A stretch of 64,000 nt of DNA from Epiperipatus broadwayi (taxonomy: Eukaryota > Onychophora > Udeonychophora > Euonychophora > Peripatidae), in NCBI GenBank assembly GCA_028023455.1, contig JAQFVV010006215.1:6493230-6557229 (forward strand), in the 5' to 3' direction. A program made the translations under genes and the position numbers. This document shows, piece after piece, positions 21,289 to 34,016 of this stretch. Below the pieces are notes generated by a model. That model did no database searches. It was not told where the DNA came from and was given only the letters and a program-made list of their open reading frames with translations. Each line of letters opens with the position of its first letter. The first letter of the stretch is position 1.

Positions 21289-21636
21289 TACATCTACTCT
21301 CCAAATACAGAGACAGACTTTGAAGCACCATTTAAAATAGACTATCAAGATGAGTTACATAAATAACAATTATAGACTTTCAAACCAGGACAATTTTTTG
21401 GTTTTAACCCCAAATGTGAAAATTATTATCATGTTTATGAACAAAAATGTGCACAACCAACTCAATAGAACTTCACTTACAAAGGTAGGTTCATTGTTTT
21501 CACAGTGGTGTATTATTATAATTTTTGTTTTCTATATAACATATTCCTATTACACTTTTACTAATATTAGTTGTCCCACTGATTATATAATAGACTATAA
21601 AATATCTTTCTTCCACCATTTTATATAATTGATAAT
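21289..21636. other. Spacer between ORF1 and ORF2 of the LINE
   Basis: AT-rich, without a conserved frame. A frame at 21350-21628 covers it but shows no motif. Confidence 0.6.
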
Positions 21637-24600
21637 ATGGGTCTTTCTATTACAGCAGTCAATGTAACGGGTATTAATTCTACCCAGTGAATATTTGCAA
21701 TTAGCAATTGGATAAGGCAATTCTCACCCCATATACTTTTATTTACAGAGACAAAATGCTCAGTACATTCTACATTTAATCCAGAACTCTACTTTAGTAA
21801 ATTTGGATACAGTAAATTTTCAACATCTGATATTGCTGCTGCTGGGGTAGGGATTCTCATCCATCATCATTCTCCTTTTCAAACATTTAAGATTTTATAC
21901 TTAGATCAGCATATGAGTATAATTATTCTATATCATTCTTCTTTTACTCTAAATTTAATAACTTTCTATTTGTATAATCAGCCAGTGTTAATTCACCAAT
22001 TAATAAATAAAATAAATTTAATATTAGCTACAAATTCTTACCCAACTATAATCATGGGTGATTTTAACATGTCTTATAAGAATTTTACATTAAAGTACCT
22101 TCATTTAATTAATAAGAATCTCATGAGTGCTGAAGGTTTTTTTCCAACTAGCTCCATTTCATTCTATACTAAAAAACACTCCTCTCTAATAGACCTTGTA
22201 TTCTATTCACCAGATCTACATTTCATTATAAGTCCCTCCCTATGTCCTGTAACTTTCTCTGATCATTTAGCACTGAATGTGGAACTCGCAATACACATGC
22301 AACATCAACCAATTCTTCCTCTAAATAAAACTACTCGTCTTCTATTAAAATCCACTACACCTGAAGCAGTTCTCTCTGAGATTTATATTTATTTTAAGAA
22401 GGTAGAAATACTATCTTTAAACCCAGTAGAGGCCTGGCTATCATTTATTAACATAATCTCTTCAACTATTCGACATTATACTTCCAAAAATAGTTCTCCC
22501 ACTAATCTTGTTAATAAATTAGATACAATACACTTAAAACTAAAAAATACTTCATGTGACCCTTCTTCAATTAAATCAATAATGTTTTTAAAACAAGAAT
22601 ACAAACAAACCCAACTCATACTGGCTGATTATCTCTCTACAAAAAAAGCAAAAATTTTTCTAGCTAATCCTCATAACTGGTCTAAAGGATATATTCGGTG
22701 GGCCTTAGGTTATACTCCCAAAAAATTAACTCCTTCATCTATTATTTTTGATTCAAAAATGATTGCTGGGGAAGACATGACTCCACAAATATATTACCAC
22801 TTTAAAGCTAGACTCCAAAAATTTCCTTTTCCAAAACTCTCTTCATTTCACTTTGGTTTTACCACAGAAGAACATAACATAACAAAGTATGAAATTGCTC
22901 TCAAGTTGAACTCCATTCCAAACAATACACACCCAGGTACACATGCAATTCCAAAATTTTTATTATCGCATCTTAGCCACTTTACTATCCCAATAGTACA
23001 CAATATGATAAATTATCTATCAAAACAAATACATAACATTGACCAACTTTATCCAGTATCACTGGTCCCTTTTCTAAAAAAAAATACACTTCCTTCTCCT
23101 CTAGATAATCTACGCCCTATTTCAATGTCTCCTCTTATCATCAAACTAATAGAGTCTCTTTTAAAAGACAAAATTCAACCCCTAATACTTCCTGGGTTGT
23201 CTAAGTTTCAGTTTGCTAGAAAAGGATGTTCTACTTCTGAAGCACTTATGTTATGTAAAATATTAATAGAGGATGTAAGACAGGCAAGAAAATCTGCACC
23301 TATTGCAATTCAATTAGACATACAGGCTGCATTTGATTCAGTGCCTGTGGACAAGCTACTACAGGTGCTTAGTCAACATAAAATTCCAATACCTATAATG
23401 TATGTTCTGGCAAACCTGCTCATCAATAGAAAAATACACATTACTCTTAATGGAAAAATGTCCCCTGACTTTACTCCACACAATTCAATACCACAAGGCT
23501 CTCCCCTTAGTTCATTGTTTTTTATTACATATATTAACCCCCTCCTACTAGAACTAGAATCTAAATTGCCAGGAATATATGTACCCCTCATAAACCAATC
23601 CATCAATCATATTTCATACATGGATGATATAGTCATCTTTTTGCCATCCAAAAAACATTTGCCTTTAATGTATACCATTTTAGAAAATTACTCTGCAGCT
23701 TATAGTTTAAAATTTAACAAAGAAAAAACATCTATTTGGAGTATCCTTTCTGGTAATCAAATTCATTCAGTTTGCAGTTCCCCTCCCCACAAATTTCTTG
23801 GTCTCCCAATTCATCTGTCTATGAATGCAATGAGAATTATAATACAAGAGCAATTAATAACTGCAATTGAAAAGGTGACAACTTCACTTTCAAAAGCATA
23901 TCTTTCATTACATAGTAAAATATCACTCATTAACATATTAATTTTCCCAAAAATAAATTACTATGCACCTATCATTAAATTTACTAACTCATTTAAGAAA
24001 AAAATTAACTCCTTTTGCACAAAACTCATATGGAATAATAAGGCAGTGGTAATAAGCATCAAAAGTCTGCAAAAACATTCAAAACTAAATGGCCTGTCAT
24101 TACACTGCATTTCAACATTCTATTACCAAAAAACTCATAATGCATTAATGAAACTTTATACGACATATGAAAATTTCCAAGTGTTTCTTCCAATATCACC
24201 TACAGACACTCCACCTCCTATTAAAAATAAATTTATTAACAATCTAATAAAAACAATATTCAAACATAAAGTACCTGCTACAAACCTTTTCTCAACTAAA
24301 ATTAAGTACTGGGAAGCACACTACATAACAACTGATTCCAATCCCCTTGAAATTCCCATTAGCTTTATTAATATCTTGAATAAATCTTTAATCCAAAAAT
24401 TTAAATTCTGGTATTTGGAGCCTAAGTACTTAGATTTTCTAATAAAAATCAATCTTAGAGCTTTACCTACCAATGCTTTTCTGGCTGGAAAATGGAGATC
24501 TCCAAACATAGATGCCATTTGTCAACTATGTAATAAAGAAGAAGAAACAATGGAACATTTTATTTCTCAGTGTACTTCCCTCAAAACACATCGAGAACTA

Positions 24601-24759
24601 ATTGCAGATATAACCCATAATCAAAAATGCTCATTGACAGTATTGATAGAAAATATTCAAAGAGGGATGTTTCCAACAATAAGAATAACAATCTTTATAC
24701 TATACACATTCTGGTTTAAAATAAATATATTAAAAATCTATAAAAAAACTAAACGCTAA
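21637..24759 (+). pseudogene. LINE ORF2: APE endonuclease - reverse transcriptase - CCHC, one nonsense codon
   Basis: About 1,040 codons. The start at 21637 (MGLSITAVN) is chosen because it is in frame with the long downstream frame and aligns with the endonuclease start of the copy at 112; a single TGA at 21688-21690 interrupts it. The longest uninterrupted Met frame is 21913-24759. Endonuclease: Glu in TETK (residue 38), GDFNMSY (141-147), DLVFYSPD, SDH (208-210). RT: LYPVSLVPFLKK, NLRPISM, motif A LDIQAAFD (about 560), motif B PQGSPLSSLFF, motif C YMDD (about 661), FLGLPI. C-terminal zinc motif CX2CX8HX4C in CQLCNKEEETMEHFISQC (962-979). All catalytic residues are present. The protein nicks DNA and primes cDNA synthesis at the nick. 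The last codons (IYKKTKR) come from the adjoining LTR-type repeat, so the native C terminus is gone. Confidence 0.88.
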
Positions 24760-26705
24760 AATTAAAATGTTGTTAAATATATATATTCGCACAGATGCTA
24801 AACTTTAAAAATATTTTTTTTTTATATAAATAAAAAAAAGTATTTGAACGTATTTTTTTTTTTTTTGATAAAAAAATACAAGAGTTAAATATTAAAATAT
24901 TTAATATAAGTTAAAATAAAAACAGGTATTAATTAATTCCTGTAATCTATAAATGGAAATGATTGTTTATTATTTGAAAAACAAGCTAGCCCTCAAGGCT
25001 CTTATGTAATTAAAGGGTCAGATGGAAATTAGATAAGAGAAATTAGCTTGACCAATGGAAGCACCAAGCCTTGGCTCGGACCCTAACGAAAGTGATGGAT
25101 TGGTGACGTTTTGTTGTTTGAATCCGTGTGGATAATATAAAAAGGAGAAATATTGAGTATTGGGCAGTTCCAGCTGTTTGTTTTGAGAGATGGGGTAGGA
25201 CGCACATACCTCATTCTCTCTCTATTTTAAAAATGAACTGATTGAGATACCGAAAGGAACCAGCTAATGCCACCTCCAGAACATTATCTTCCAAATGAGA
25301 CGTCACGGGAATATAAAACAAGAACCTGGACTCTGCTACTGTAAGCTATTAACAATGAACTTAAAAATTTTTTTTAAATAATTAAGAACTTTCGTGAAAG
25401 CAATTCAAATGTTAAAATGGAATTTCTATTTGACCTTTAAGTTTAAAATCAATTGATGTTTAATTTTATATGTTTGTTATTGATAAAAAATCATTTCCAT
25501 TCATTTTAATTGTATAAATTATTTATTGTTTAAATTTTAAATGCATAAAATTTAAAGTTGGGTATAGACATTGCATAGATTCGTTAGCGGTTGATGATGT
25601 TGAGATTTTCACAGTCGATTAGAATGTGTAGGTCAACGATGTTAATGCAGGCACCTTATGGTGTGTGCCATGGGTTTTATGTATTCCCTTTTTGCAATTG
25701 ACGTTATCGATGATTTTGTATTTTGATCGATTGTGTTTAATTTGGATGTTTTTGACCGTGGAATCTGTGCAGCCGATCTATACTTAACATTTTAAAACAA
25801 ATTGTATAAAAGTTATCTGTGCGAACATATCTAAATGATAAATTTAAGTCGGGCGTGAACGGCTATATAGTTTTGTAAGGTTATATTAAGGGAGGGTAAT
25901 CTTAGGTTATTTGTTTCATGGTTGAATTGGCTCAATGGTTTCGATATATTTGTGTAGGTAGTAAATGTAGCAGGAGGTCCGCCACATGCGGGATTACATA
26001 TATACGCCGCACACCCTCTGTTGCCTATGGAATTGGATAGTAAGACGCAAGACGCAATCCATTCCTATGGAGTTTTATGTTTATTGTTCTACTCGCCATC
26101 AGAAGTAGCATTCCTGGTGGTGGAGAGCAACAATGTCTTCTCACTATACTGTTCAGATGTGCATTCCTGACAGTATAGTCTATTTAGTGCCGTTGTATTT
26201 TCATGCTACATTGAATACATAAATGTATCGGATGATTGGCGTCAGTTTGACTTTGAACTTTTAGCCTAGGGTTAAATAAGGGAAGAATATTGTCTTTTCA
26301 AATGCAGATCTATGTAGCCTATTCATACCCGACCCTCTAAATAAAATATTAAACATTATAGCAAGCTATTTTAAATGTAAAATTAAAAATTAAGATAAAA
26401 ATCTAAATGTTAAACTTATTCCTCGAATTTAGAATGATTTTATATGTGCGTAAATAAATATTTTTCTGTGTTAATTTCTGGCAGTGGCTTTTATTATTTT
26501 TTTATATTTATATCTAAGGTTATATATTTTATTATCTCTGCGTCTCCACTGAGCTAGTGACAATGGGCTAACGATCTAAATATGTAAATAAAGTGGAATC
26601 CTAACAGCGCATATCTGCCTACTTTATAAATTTTTCTAGGCTCAAATGCCTAGATGGCGCCCTTGGTAGTGCGGTGCAGTGCGATGCGATCTCCCACTTC
26701 GTTTG
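24712..26705 (+). repeat. 5'-truncated LTR of the non-coding LTR family (copy A)
   Basis: Homologous along its length to the LTRs at 38442-40506 and 41081-43940 but lacking their first 30-60 bases and diverged at the 3' end. It includes the TATA-type box (about 25136-25146), the CAGTTCCAGC initiator-like segment, the GTAAGC donor-like site and the ATGGCGCCC segment near the 3' end (about 26653). There is no coding capacity. The left boundary with the LINE is inferred from A-rich sequence and is imprecise. Confidence 0.7.
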
Positions 26706-26820
26706 GATACTTATTTTGTAAATAATTTTCAATTCTAAATTGTAGATCAGCTCTTGTAACATGTTTTAAAATTGTATTGTCATACATGTACTTATGATAT
26801 CAAATAAAGTTCTTTAAAAC
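26706..26820 (+). mobile_element. LINE-like 3' end on the + strand
   Basis: A short segment ending in CAAATAAAGTTCTTTAAAAC and then (TAG)n. This resembles the 3' ends of the microsatellite-tailed LINEs here, with a polyadenylation-type AATAAA followed by a triplet tail. No coding part remains. Confidence 0.35.
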
Positions 26821-26938
26821 TAGTAGTAGTAGTAGTAATGGTGGTGGTGGTGGCGGCGGGGCTGGGGTTGCTGCGGCGGCGGCGGTGGTTGCTGCGGCAG
26901 TGGCGACAGCAGTAGCAGTAGCAGTAGTAGTAGTAGTA

Positions 26939-26997
<59 letters not shown>

Positions 26998-26999
26998 TC
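26821..26999. repeat. Compound triplet microsatellite shared by two LINE tails
   Basis: (TAG)n, then GC-rich triplets (GGT, GGC, GCT, GCA), then (AGT)n and (AAT)n. The right end is the tail of the - strand LINE copy 2. The GC-rich core stands out in AT-rich DNA. Poly-Leu, poly-Tyr and poly-Ile frames here are artefacts. Confidence 0.9.
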
Positions 27000-27061
27000 A
27001 ATTAAATTCAGTTCAATGTTTATTAACATGTAAACATACCATACAACAAAGACCAAAAGGT

Positions 27062-29790
27062 TTACATTTGATTGGTACTATAGTTCAATAACTGTTGAAT
27101 TGCTTTTTTAAAGCTATTTTTTGATAAATTAAAAATATCAATGCTTTTAAAATATTTATTATAAAAATCTGACAGTCTAACTAGTGTAGATCTTTTCAAA
27201 CAGTTTGAATGAAAATGTGGTATATAAAACTGTTCAATACTTTTACTATTCAGCTTGGGGATTTTATATTGTATTTTTGTCTCCAACTCAGAAACATCTA
27301 TTTCTCCTTTCACTATCTTTTGCAATATTATCATGTCACTAATAAGTCTATGATTAAATAACTTATTACTTACATTTCCTGATTTTTTTTAAAGAAATAC
27401 TAATTTTCGAAATTTATGTTCAACACTTTGAATCATATTAATATGTGAAATTGTGTTGGCATTCCATATAATAAATCCATAATGAAGTACTGGAATCACT
27501 AACATTTTAAATAACATGAATATAGGATTTAAATTAAAATTATTAATTATTCTCAAAATAGAACCTAATGCTTTATGTGCTTTTGTTACATTATATGAAA
27601 CATTTTCTGTAAATGATCCATTAGCAGAAAAAATTATTCCTAAATCCTTATGATTAATATCTCGGGAAATATGCTTATTATTTAATGTCTAAGTATATAA
27701 ACTTTTACCAAATTTCCTAGTAAATGTTACAATTTTACATTTGCTAGCATTTATAATCATACCATTTTTAATACACCATCTATGTAGATATTGTAACATA
27801 TTTTGCAACTTCAAATGATCTTATGAACTGTAAATTGTTTTAAATAGTTTTATATTATCAGCATAGCAAAGAATATTCTTATTGTTTATAAAACAATACA
27901 AATCTGAAGTAATTATTGCAAATAAATAAGGACTTAATACACTATTTTGGGGTGGTCCACAAATAGGATAAATACAATTTGACCATTCATTATTAAAGAA
28001 ATTATAATGAAACATAATCAATAAATAAGATTTAAAAATTCAATCAAATTTTTAGGTAATCCATATGCAGCTAACTTTAATAACAAATCCCCATGACCCA
28101 TTCTATCAAAGGCTTTACTTAAATCACATATACAACATCTAGTTGTTTTTGTTGATCAAAATTTTGTGCATATGTCATTTATTGTGATTAAATTTGTATT
28201 TATTGACTTTCCTGGTATAAATCAATGCTGATAATTAGGAAGCCATTGGAAAGATTATTAGATAAATGCTTAAGGAGACATTTATCAAAGATTTTAGCTG
28301 TAATATAAAGTAGGGATATAGGTCTATAATTTCAATCTTCCTTTTACATCCTTTTTTGTATATTGGTACTATTTTTGTTTCTTTCCATAAAGGATAAGTA
28401 TTAGATTAATGCTTCAATACAGGAGCCAATAATTGTTCATACTCCTTGTAAATAAATGATGGTATGTTATCTATCCCTACACTTCTTTTGTTTTTAAGTT
28501 GTGCAATAGATGAAAGAATTGATTATAGATATCTGAGTAAAATTTAAAGTTTCATTATTAACATTAATTAATACCTCATAAGTAAAATTATCATTATTAT
28601 TACTGTAAGTATCATCTTCCATTTTTAAATTGAATAAAGATAAGAAGTCATTCACTACTATTCCTGTATTTTCATTTTGTAGGGTATTTTTTTTTGGTAC
28701 AAGGAATTTAATACATCCCCAAAAATCTTTTGGATTCCTTACCAAATTATTTTCAGTTCTCTTTAAGTAATCCTGAAAATTATTTTTTTTAATAATTTTT
28801 GTAAATGGCCTATATATCCTAAAATTATGCAGACAAATAAAGAGCCAATAATTTTAAAATCTTTATAAAATTTTACTTTGCACTTAATTCCTTTAATAAG
28901 AACCATAGAAAACCAAACTGGAATTTAGTATGAATTTTCAAAGTAGATATAAATTTATTTTTATGTTTTGTAAGCCTGTTCTGAAAATTAACAGCATCTT
29001 CTAAATTATGGCAATTACACACACTTGTCCAACTATCATGTTGTAATGCCTTGTACAAATCCAAATAATTACCTTTGGAATAACATCTTTTAAAATTATA
29101 AATGTTTTTTTCAATTTTATATTGAAATATGCAATCAACATTCAAAGATGGATAAAAAACATCTTAACAAGAGGCTGATTACACTTAGTGCATTTTAAGT
29201 TAGATGGAAAATTATTAAAAACTAAATCTAGGATAATCCCATAATTATTACAGATATCATTACTTTGTATAAGATTCAGCTTATTAACAGCAGATAGTAA
29301 TCTTAATGACTTAGAATCAAGATAAGTATGTTTATTATTTATAAACTTAGGAACATTAAAGTCACCTATCATCATAATTGATCATTTAAATGTTATAAGC
29401 AATTCTTCAACAATATTAAAATAATCATTAAACTGTAAAGTACTCATTTTTGGTTGTAAATAAACATTACTAATGATCAAATTGTCATATTTTAAATTAA
29501 TAGATATATCCAAATGCACTCAACATCTGTATGTAAATCTAATATCATGCACTCAAAATGAGATTTAACAGCAATAAGAACGCCACCTCCTCTATTCATA
29601 TTTTGATCATATCTAAAAACTTTGTTTCAATTATCAAATAACTGACAATCAAAAATATCTTCAATAAGCCATGTTTCTGTAATGAAAATTATATCATAAT
29701 TCGTTAATAAAATTGCTTCATAAAATTCTTGAAGTTTTGTTCTCAAATCTCTTGAATTTTAATAATAACAATTAAGGATATTACTTTTAT
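27062..29790 (-). pseudogene. ORF2 (APE endonuclease-RT) remnant of LINE copy 2
   Basis: Endonuclease motifs in order on the - strand: IIFITETWL (about 29690), NRGGGVLIAV (about 29595), IGDFNVP (about 29365) and LDLVFNN (about 29225). RT fragments: PKDFWGCIKFL (28745 onwards), the VPIHKKG-equivalent region, a damaged motif B, motif C read as YADN instead of YADD (27853-27864), and the C-terminal FYNKYFKSIDIFNLS (27334-27062). The loss of the second Asp of motif C and many stops make it inactive. It keeps the endonuclease that copy 1 has partly lost. Confidence 0.8.
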
Positions 29791-29792
29791 CG

Positions 29793-30608
29793 TTATTTTT
29801 GAATTATAGATGTACTACCATTTAAAACACTATTATTTTTTAACTCATTCACATTAACAGTTATATGTTTATTTAACTTCCCAAAGAAAGGCAATATAAC
29901 TGCATGTTCCAGCCACAAATTTTCATCATTCATTTTATTACTATAAGACTCCACTGTAGAAACATAAAATGAAGCATATTTTGAATTAACAGTTAAAATT
30001 TTGTGACATACTACTGAAATATTTAATGCAGTTTCTAAGTAACTTTTAATCTCCTCTGCTGAAGTCATTCGGGAAAATCTAGTTAGAAAATATTTTTTAA
30101 AATGCATTCTAGGTTTAACTGTTTTCAATATGTGATCTGAATTTCTACTAATCACTGGCTTTTCTTTTCTTCTTAACATATTTGTTTTATTTTTATAATT
30201 TACAGTTAATAATATTTCATATGATGGAATTAAAATTGATTTGATGTAAATAAATTTATTATTTATTAATTCAAATATAGTTGTCTAAAATATTTATTTA
30301 TATTTTTATATTACAGTTAATAAATTCTTCATAATTTAAACTTTCAGAAATATTTAATTTCTCATTTGCATTCTCATTAGTAACATTTGATTCAACTTTT
30401 TTTTATTGTTATAGACTTTATTATCAATATGTTTTTCATTTTCTTTATTTTTAATTAAAATATCTTTATATGAAGGCTTAATAGCTTTCTTAATTAAAGA
30501 GTAGTTATTGTCTTTCCCATCATTTTCTTTCTTATCTTGATTGGAAATATTCTTCTTTACTACCTCACAATTATTTCCTGTAGATACAAGATATTTCTTT
30601 ATTCCCAA
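29793..30608 (-). pseudogene. ORF1 middle and C-terminal part of LINE copy 2
   Basis: Two frames: 30608-30354, Lys/Asn-rich with SYKDILIKN, and 30179-29793, 128 codons ending TSIIQK like copy 1. The highly basic middle is what is expected of a nucleic-acid-binding ORF1. It abuts the ORF2 remnant on one side and the probable solo LTR at 30630 on the other. Confidence 0.6.
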
Positions 30609-30629
30609 AGAAACTTAATCACTATCAAG

Positions 30630-31427
30630 TGTAACAACACCAATCTTACTTTCAAAATTAAAACTTTATTTACACTTTAGAGTAGATACAAGGGAAATCA
30701 ATAATAGCATAAAATTAGGTCAATAAGAAAGTTTCAATGAATACATATAAATATGGTATGCAAACCATGTATATAGAAAAATCAAAAGTTGTATTAGATC
30801 AATAACATAGTCTCAAGAGCTGCATAAGAAAATTATGATAGGCAAATTAATGCAAGTATGAAAGAAACATAAATAAATAAATAAAAATAAAATCAAAGAT
30901 TACATTAATGCCTTAAGGCAGTGCATCATATGCATAATTTGCTAGGGATATAAGGTAAGTCAAACCTATATATAAGGTTTAGAAATTTCATTGATTAATG
31001 ACTATCTTGGCCCAAAGGCCAATGAGGATTATAGCAATATTTACAAGTTGATATAGGTAAATTAATTACACAGTATGGAACTAATGCAAAGTTTATGTAT
31101 TAAATATATAGGATGTATGAAAGATCTACATAGTTAAAGTTTAGATTATTCTTAGATGAAAGATGGGATATATTGTTTATTCAGTGGATGGGAGAAAGTT
31201 CAAGTTTTAGGCCTAAGAAATACATGAATTAAGTCTCTAGCCTCATCTGGCTCCAGGTTTGATCAATTAGCCAAGGCTGACAAGTCTGTTTATCCTCATC
31301 TTTTATCTTGTAGAGGGATTTGAAAAATCGATTAACCATTGAGTCATCACAGCCATGATCAAATATCATGCTACATCTGGTGGTCCAAATTCAGAAGTTA
31401 ATGCAAGTGGCCACTCTTATTGTTCCA
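30630..31427 (-). mobile_element. Probable solo LTR inserted in LINE ORF1
   Basis: On the - strand it begins TGGAACAATAAGAGTGGCC and ends GGTGTTGTTACA, giving TG...CA ends, with an AATAAA about 45 bases before the end, as in LTRs. It separates two parts of the LINE ORF1 and has no coding frame. I do not see a target duplication, so boundaries and class are tentative. Confidence 0.45.
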
Positions 31428-31637
31428 AATTGATTCTTTTTAATTGCTCTTGAATTCTGCTTTATCAAAATGTTTCAAAATAAATGATTTCAAAAAATTA
31501 TTTTCAGCTTTAATTTGCATTAAAGAATTATTGACATTTAATTTGGCCAATATTTCCTTTAAAATATTTTTATTATCACAACAACTTATATATATCAAAA
31601 TGTTCATTATCTTTCATCATTAAACTTTCACTTTGTT

Positions 31638-32370
31638 TTATTTCTGTATCAGTAGGTAAATCATTAGATAAATTTGTTGTTCAGTAGAGAATATTTTTAA
31701 ATTTTGTTGTTCTATTAAATCACTATAAGAGCATTTTAAACATTTATAATAATTTTTCCCATTTTCGGTTAATAATTGTAATTTTTTTTTTTTTAAGTTA
31801 ACGCATTTTAAATGAAATTTATTACTACAAATACCATTACATTCAATATATTTATGATATTCACGAGTAATAATATCTTTACAAATTCCACATATTTCCT
31901 TTAAATTGATAGGAGAATCCAAATGACAATTCTTTAAACAAGTAGCATGAAATTTTTGTTCACATATTTTACAACAAATCCTTTTTGTTTCCCATATAGT
32001 AAATTGTCACAATGAGCACATGTTATTCTTTGTTTTATAGTATCCTATTTGACTTGATCCGTTTTTTTGTTTTTTGTTTAACAGTTGAATGTTTAATTCT
32101 TTAATGATGTTTGTTCTACTGAAGTTTTCAATTTTTCTAAATCAACTAAAGTAGTTTCAAAATCCTCCATTTTGTTTTCAATATTTGAGTCATTATCACA
32201 TTGTTCACATATATAACTTCTAATTCTTCTTCATTTTTATGTTGAAATGTCACAGTGAGTTTTATACATGATTCATAAAACTTTTTATTGCATATATTGC
32301 ATTTAATCCTTGTTAGCTTACCAAATATAAGTCCATTACATAAAGCACATGGTGTTCCACCCATAGTCAA
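31638..32370 (-). pseudogene. LINE ORF1 N-terminal region with multiple PHD-like zinc fingers
   Basis: Three Cys-rich modules in a row on the - strand. First, 32370-32146: CALCNGLIFG, KCNICNKKFYESC. Second, about 32025-31925, frameshifted: CAHCDNLLYGKQ with a further C..C and H..C. Third, 31922-31638: CGICKDII, IECNGICSNKFHLKC, KCLKC, a full C4HC3-type PHD pattern. PHD fingers in ORF1 are established for some CR1-group LINEs; their role there is unproven, with chromatin binding or protein contacts suggested. The LINE promoter or 5' UTR would lie just right of 32370. Confidence 0.65.
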
Positions 32371-32439
32371 AATTCTTATTTTTTATTTTTATACTTTTTG
32401 CTGATATTTGAAAATTCAATTTAAAATTGAATTAATATT

Positions 32440-34016
32440 AAGCAGATTTATTACAGTTTAAATCGAAATCTTCTATGGGATATGATAATATTCCTAATTT
32501 TATTATCAAGGGTTGTGCTGAATGTTTGGATATCATTAATATATTGATTGAGAAAACTATTATTTCTGATATATTTAAAATAACTAAAATTATATCAATT
32601 TATAAGAAAGGGGATAGATCTGATCCTGATAATTATAGGCCTATTTCAATTCTGTCACCTTTTGCTATGATTTTTTTATAGTGATATTATAGATATAATT
32701 AAGGTATTACCTGGTTATCAGCACGAATTTCTACCTGGTAGATCTGCTGAAACTAATTTAATGGTGATATCTGATCACATTGCTCATGCCTTATCTGATC
32801 AGAAGCAATTAGATGTTGTATATTTTGATATGACTCAGGCATTTGATAAAGTTTCATATATTAGACTTTTATATAAACTTAAAATGTTGGGTGTTAGACC
32901 TCATTTAATTGAGTGGTTTTCTAATTATTTGAGGGGTCATAAATCTTATGTGCATATGGATAGAACCAATTCTCATTTTTTAACTAATATGATAGGTGTT
33001 CCTCAGTGTGGAATATTAGCACCATTACCTTTTAATGTTTTTATGTGTGATCTTTATCATAACATAAAAATAGTATGATACTTACTTATGCTGATGATTG
33101 TAAGTTATTTAAAAGAATTATTACTTATAATGATCATATTGAGGTTCAAAAGAATATAGTTTTATAATATGGTGTAGGTATAACAATATGGAGATTAATA
33201 TTAATAAAACATTCCTTGTATCCTATACTAATAAAACTAAAAAATCTGCTTATCAATATAAAATTGAGAATGGTGTTATTAAATATAAAGAGTTTGTATC
33301 TGATTTAGAAATTATATTTTGTAGCAATTTTACTTTTAATGCACATATTAAATATATTATTAATAAAGCATACAGAAAGATGAGCTGTATTTTGAGATAT
33401 GGGAGAGATTTATCTATTTCCATAAAATATAGGTTTTTTTTTTTCTCTTGTTGTTACACTTTTAGAATATGGTTCTTGTATATGGAACTTCAATCTGATT
33501 AATATTCAGTCTAGAATATATAATGTTGAAAAAAGATTTTATAAATTAATAATGGGAGAATGTCAAAGTGTTAAAACAGTATTGAAAGAAAGGAGAATAT
33601 TTAAAGATATGATACTGTTTAAAAGTTGATTGATAGGGAAATTGATATCACTAACTGTATATTGAAAATAGAATTGAAAGTATCTAGTCGTTTATTAAGA
33701 GAAATGCAAAATTTCAAGGTTAATAAATGTAAAAATGCTTTCCTTAGTAAGTCAGTTATTAAGAGATTGCAAATAGTATATAATCTAACTTTTAATAATA
33801 TTGATATTTTTTGTAATCAGCTTGTTACGAATGTTAGAAAACAACTAAATTTATAACTATGGACATATATATAATCCTATGTATGTAGTTTATATTTTCT
33901 TATAGTTGTTTTTTTTTAATTATTATTGTTTTTTTTTTTTGTTTTCTTTACTGTGTATTTCTGTTAAAGTGTAAATGTTGAAATGCACATAATAAATGGA
34001 TATTGTATTGAATTGA
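32440..34016 (+). mobile_element. Third LINE, CR1/Jockey-like, 5'-truncated
   Basis: RT-only copy on the + strand, divergent from copies 1 and 2. It ends with about 150 bp of T-rich 3' UTR, AATAAA and GAATTGAATT(ATT)n. Its 5' truncation lies about 45 bp from the 5' end of the - strand copy 2. Confidence 0.75.
32475..33856 (+). pseudogene. Reverse transcriptase remnant of the third LINE
   Basis: Pieces in order: GYDNIPNFIIKGC, YKKGDRSDPDNYRPISIL, then after a break motif A VVYFDMTQAFDKV, motif B GVPQCGILAPLPF (altered from PQGS), motif C YADD (33087-33098), and in later frames LEIIFCSNFTFNAHIKYI and a C-terminal segment to 33856. At least four frameshifts. The family reads RNA into DNA at a nicked target; this copy cannot. 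Confidence 0.8.

Larger units (their letters stand above)
19240..24745 (+). mobile_element. Two-ORF LINE (ORF1 zinc-knuckle, ORF2 APE-RT), nearly open, 3' end lost
   Basis: A 5' UTR of about 190 bp, ORF1 at 19432-21288, a 350-bp spacer, and ORF2 from 21637. ORF2 matches the remnants at 112-5055, so these are two copies of one family. An APE-type endonuclease, RT and C-terminal CCHC with a Gag-like ORF1 bearing zinc knuckles are shared by several clades (Tx1/L1-like, I, Jockey); I do not assign one. The 3' end is missing: near 24715-24745 the sequence passes into the LTR family seen at 38-44 kb, about 45 codons before the native ORF2 stop. Confidence 0.85.
27000..32395 (-). mobile_element. CR1/Jockey-like LINE, copy 2 (long, decayed)
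   Basis: Second and longer copy of the LINE at 16177-19031. On the - strand: ORF1 with several PHD-like fingers (32370-31638), a coiled-coil-like stretch, an insertion at 30630-31427, the basic and C-terminal parts of ORF1 (30608-29793), endonuclease and RT (29790-27062), and a 3' UTR ending ATTGAATT(ATT)n. It may be near full length, since an ORF1 Met is at 32370. Confidence 0.8.

Noticed and set aside
26792..27091. Poly-Tyr, poly-Leu and Val/Ile-rich reading frames
   Set aside because: Microsatellite translated in several frames on both strands; linked to LINE tails.
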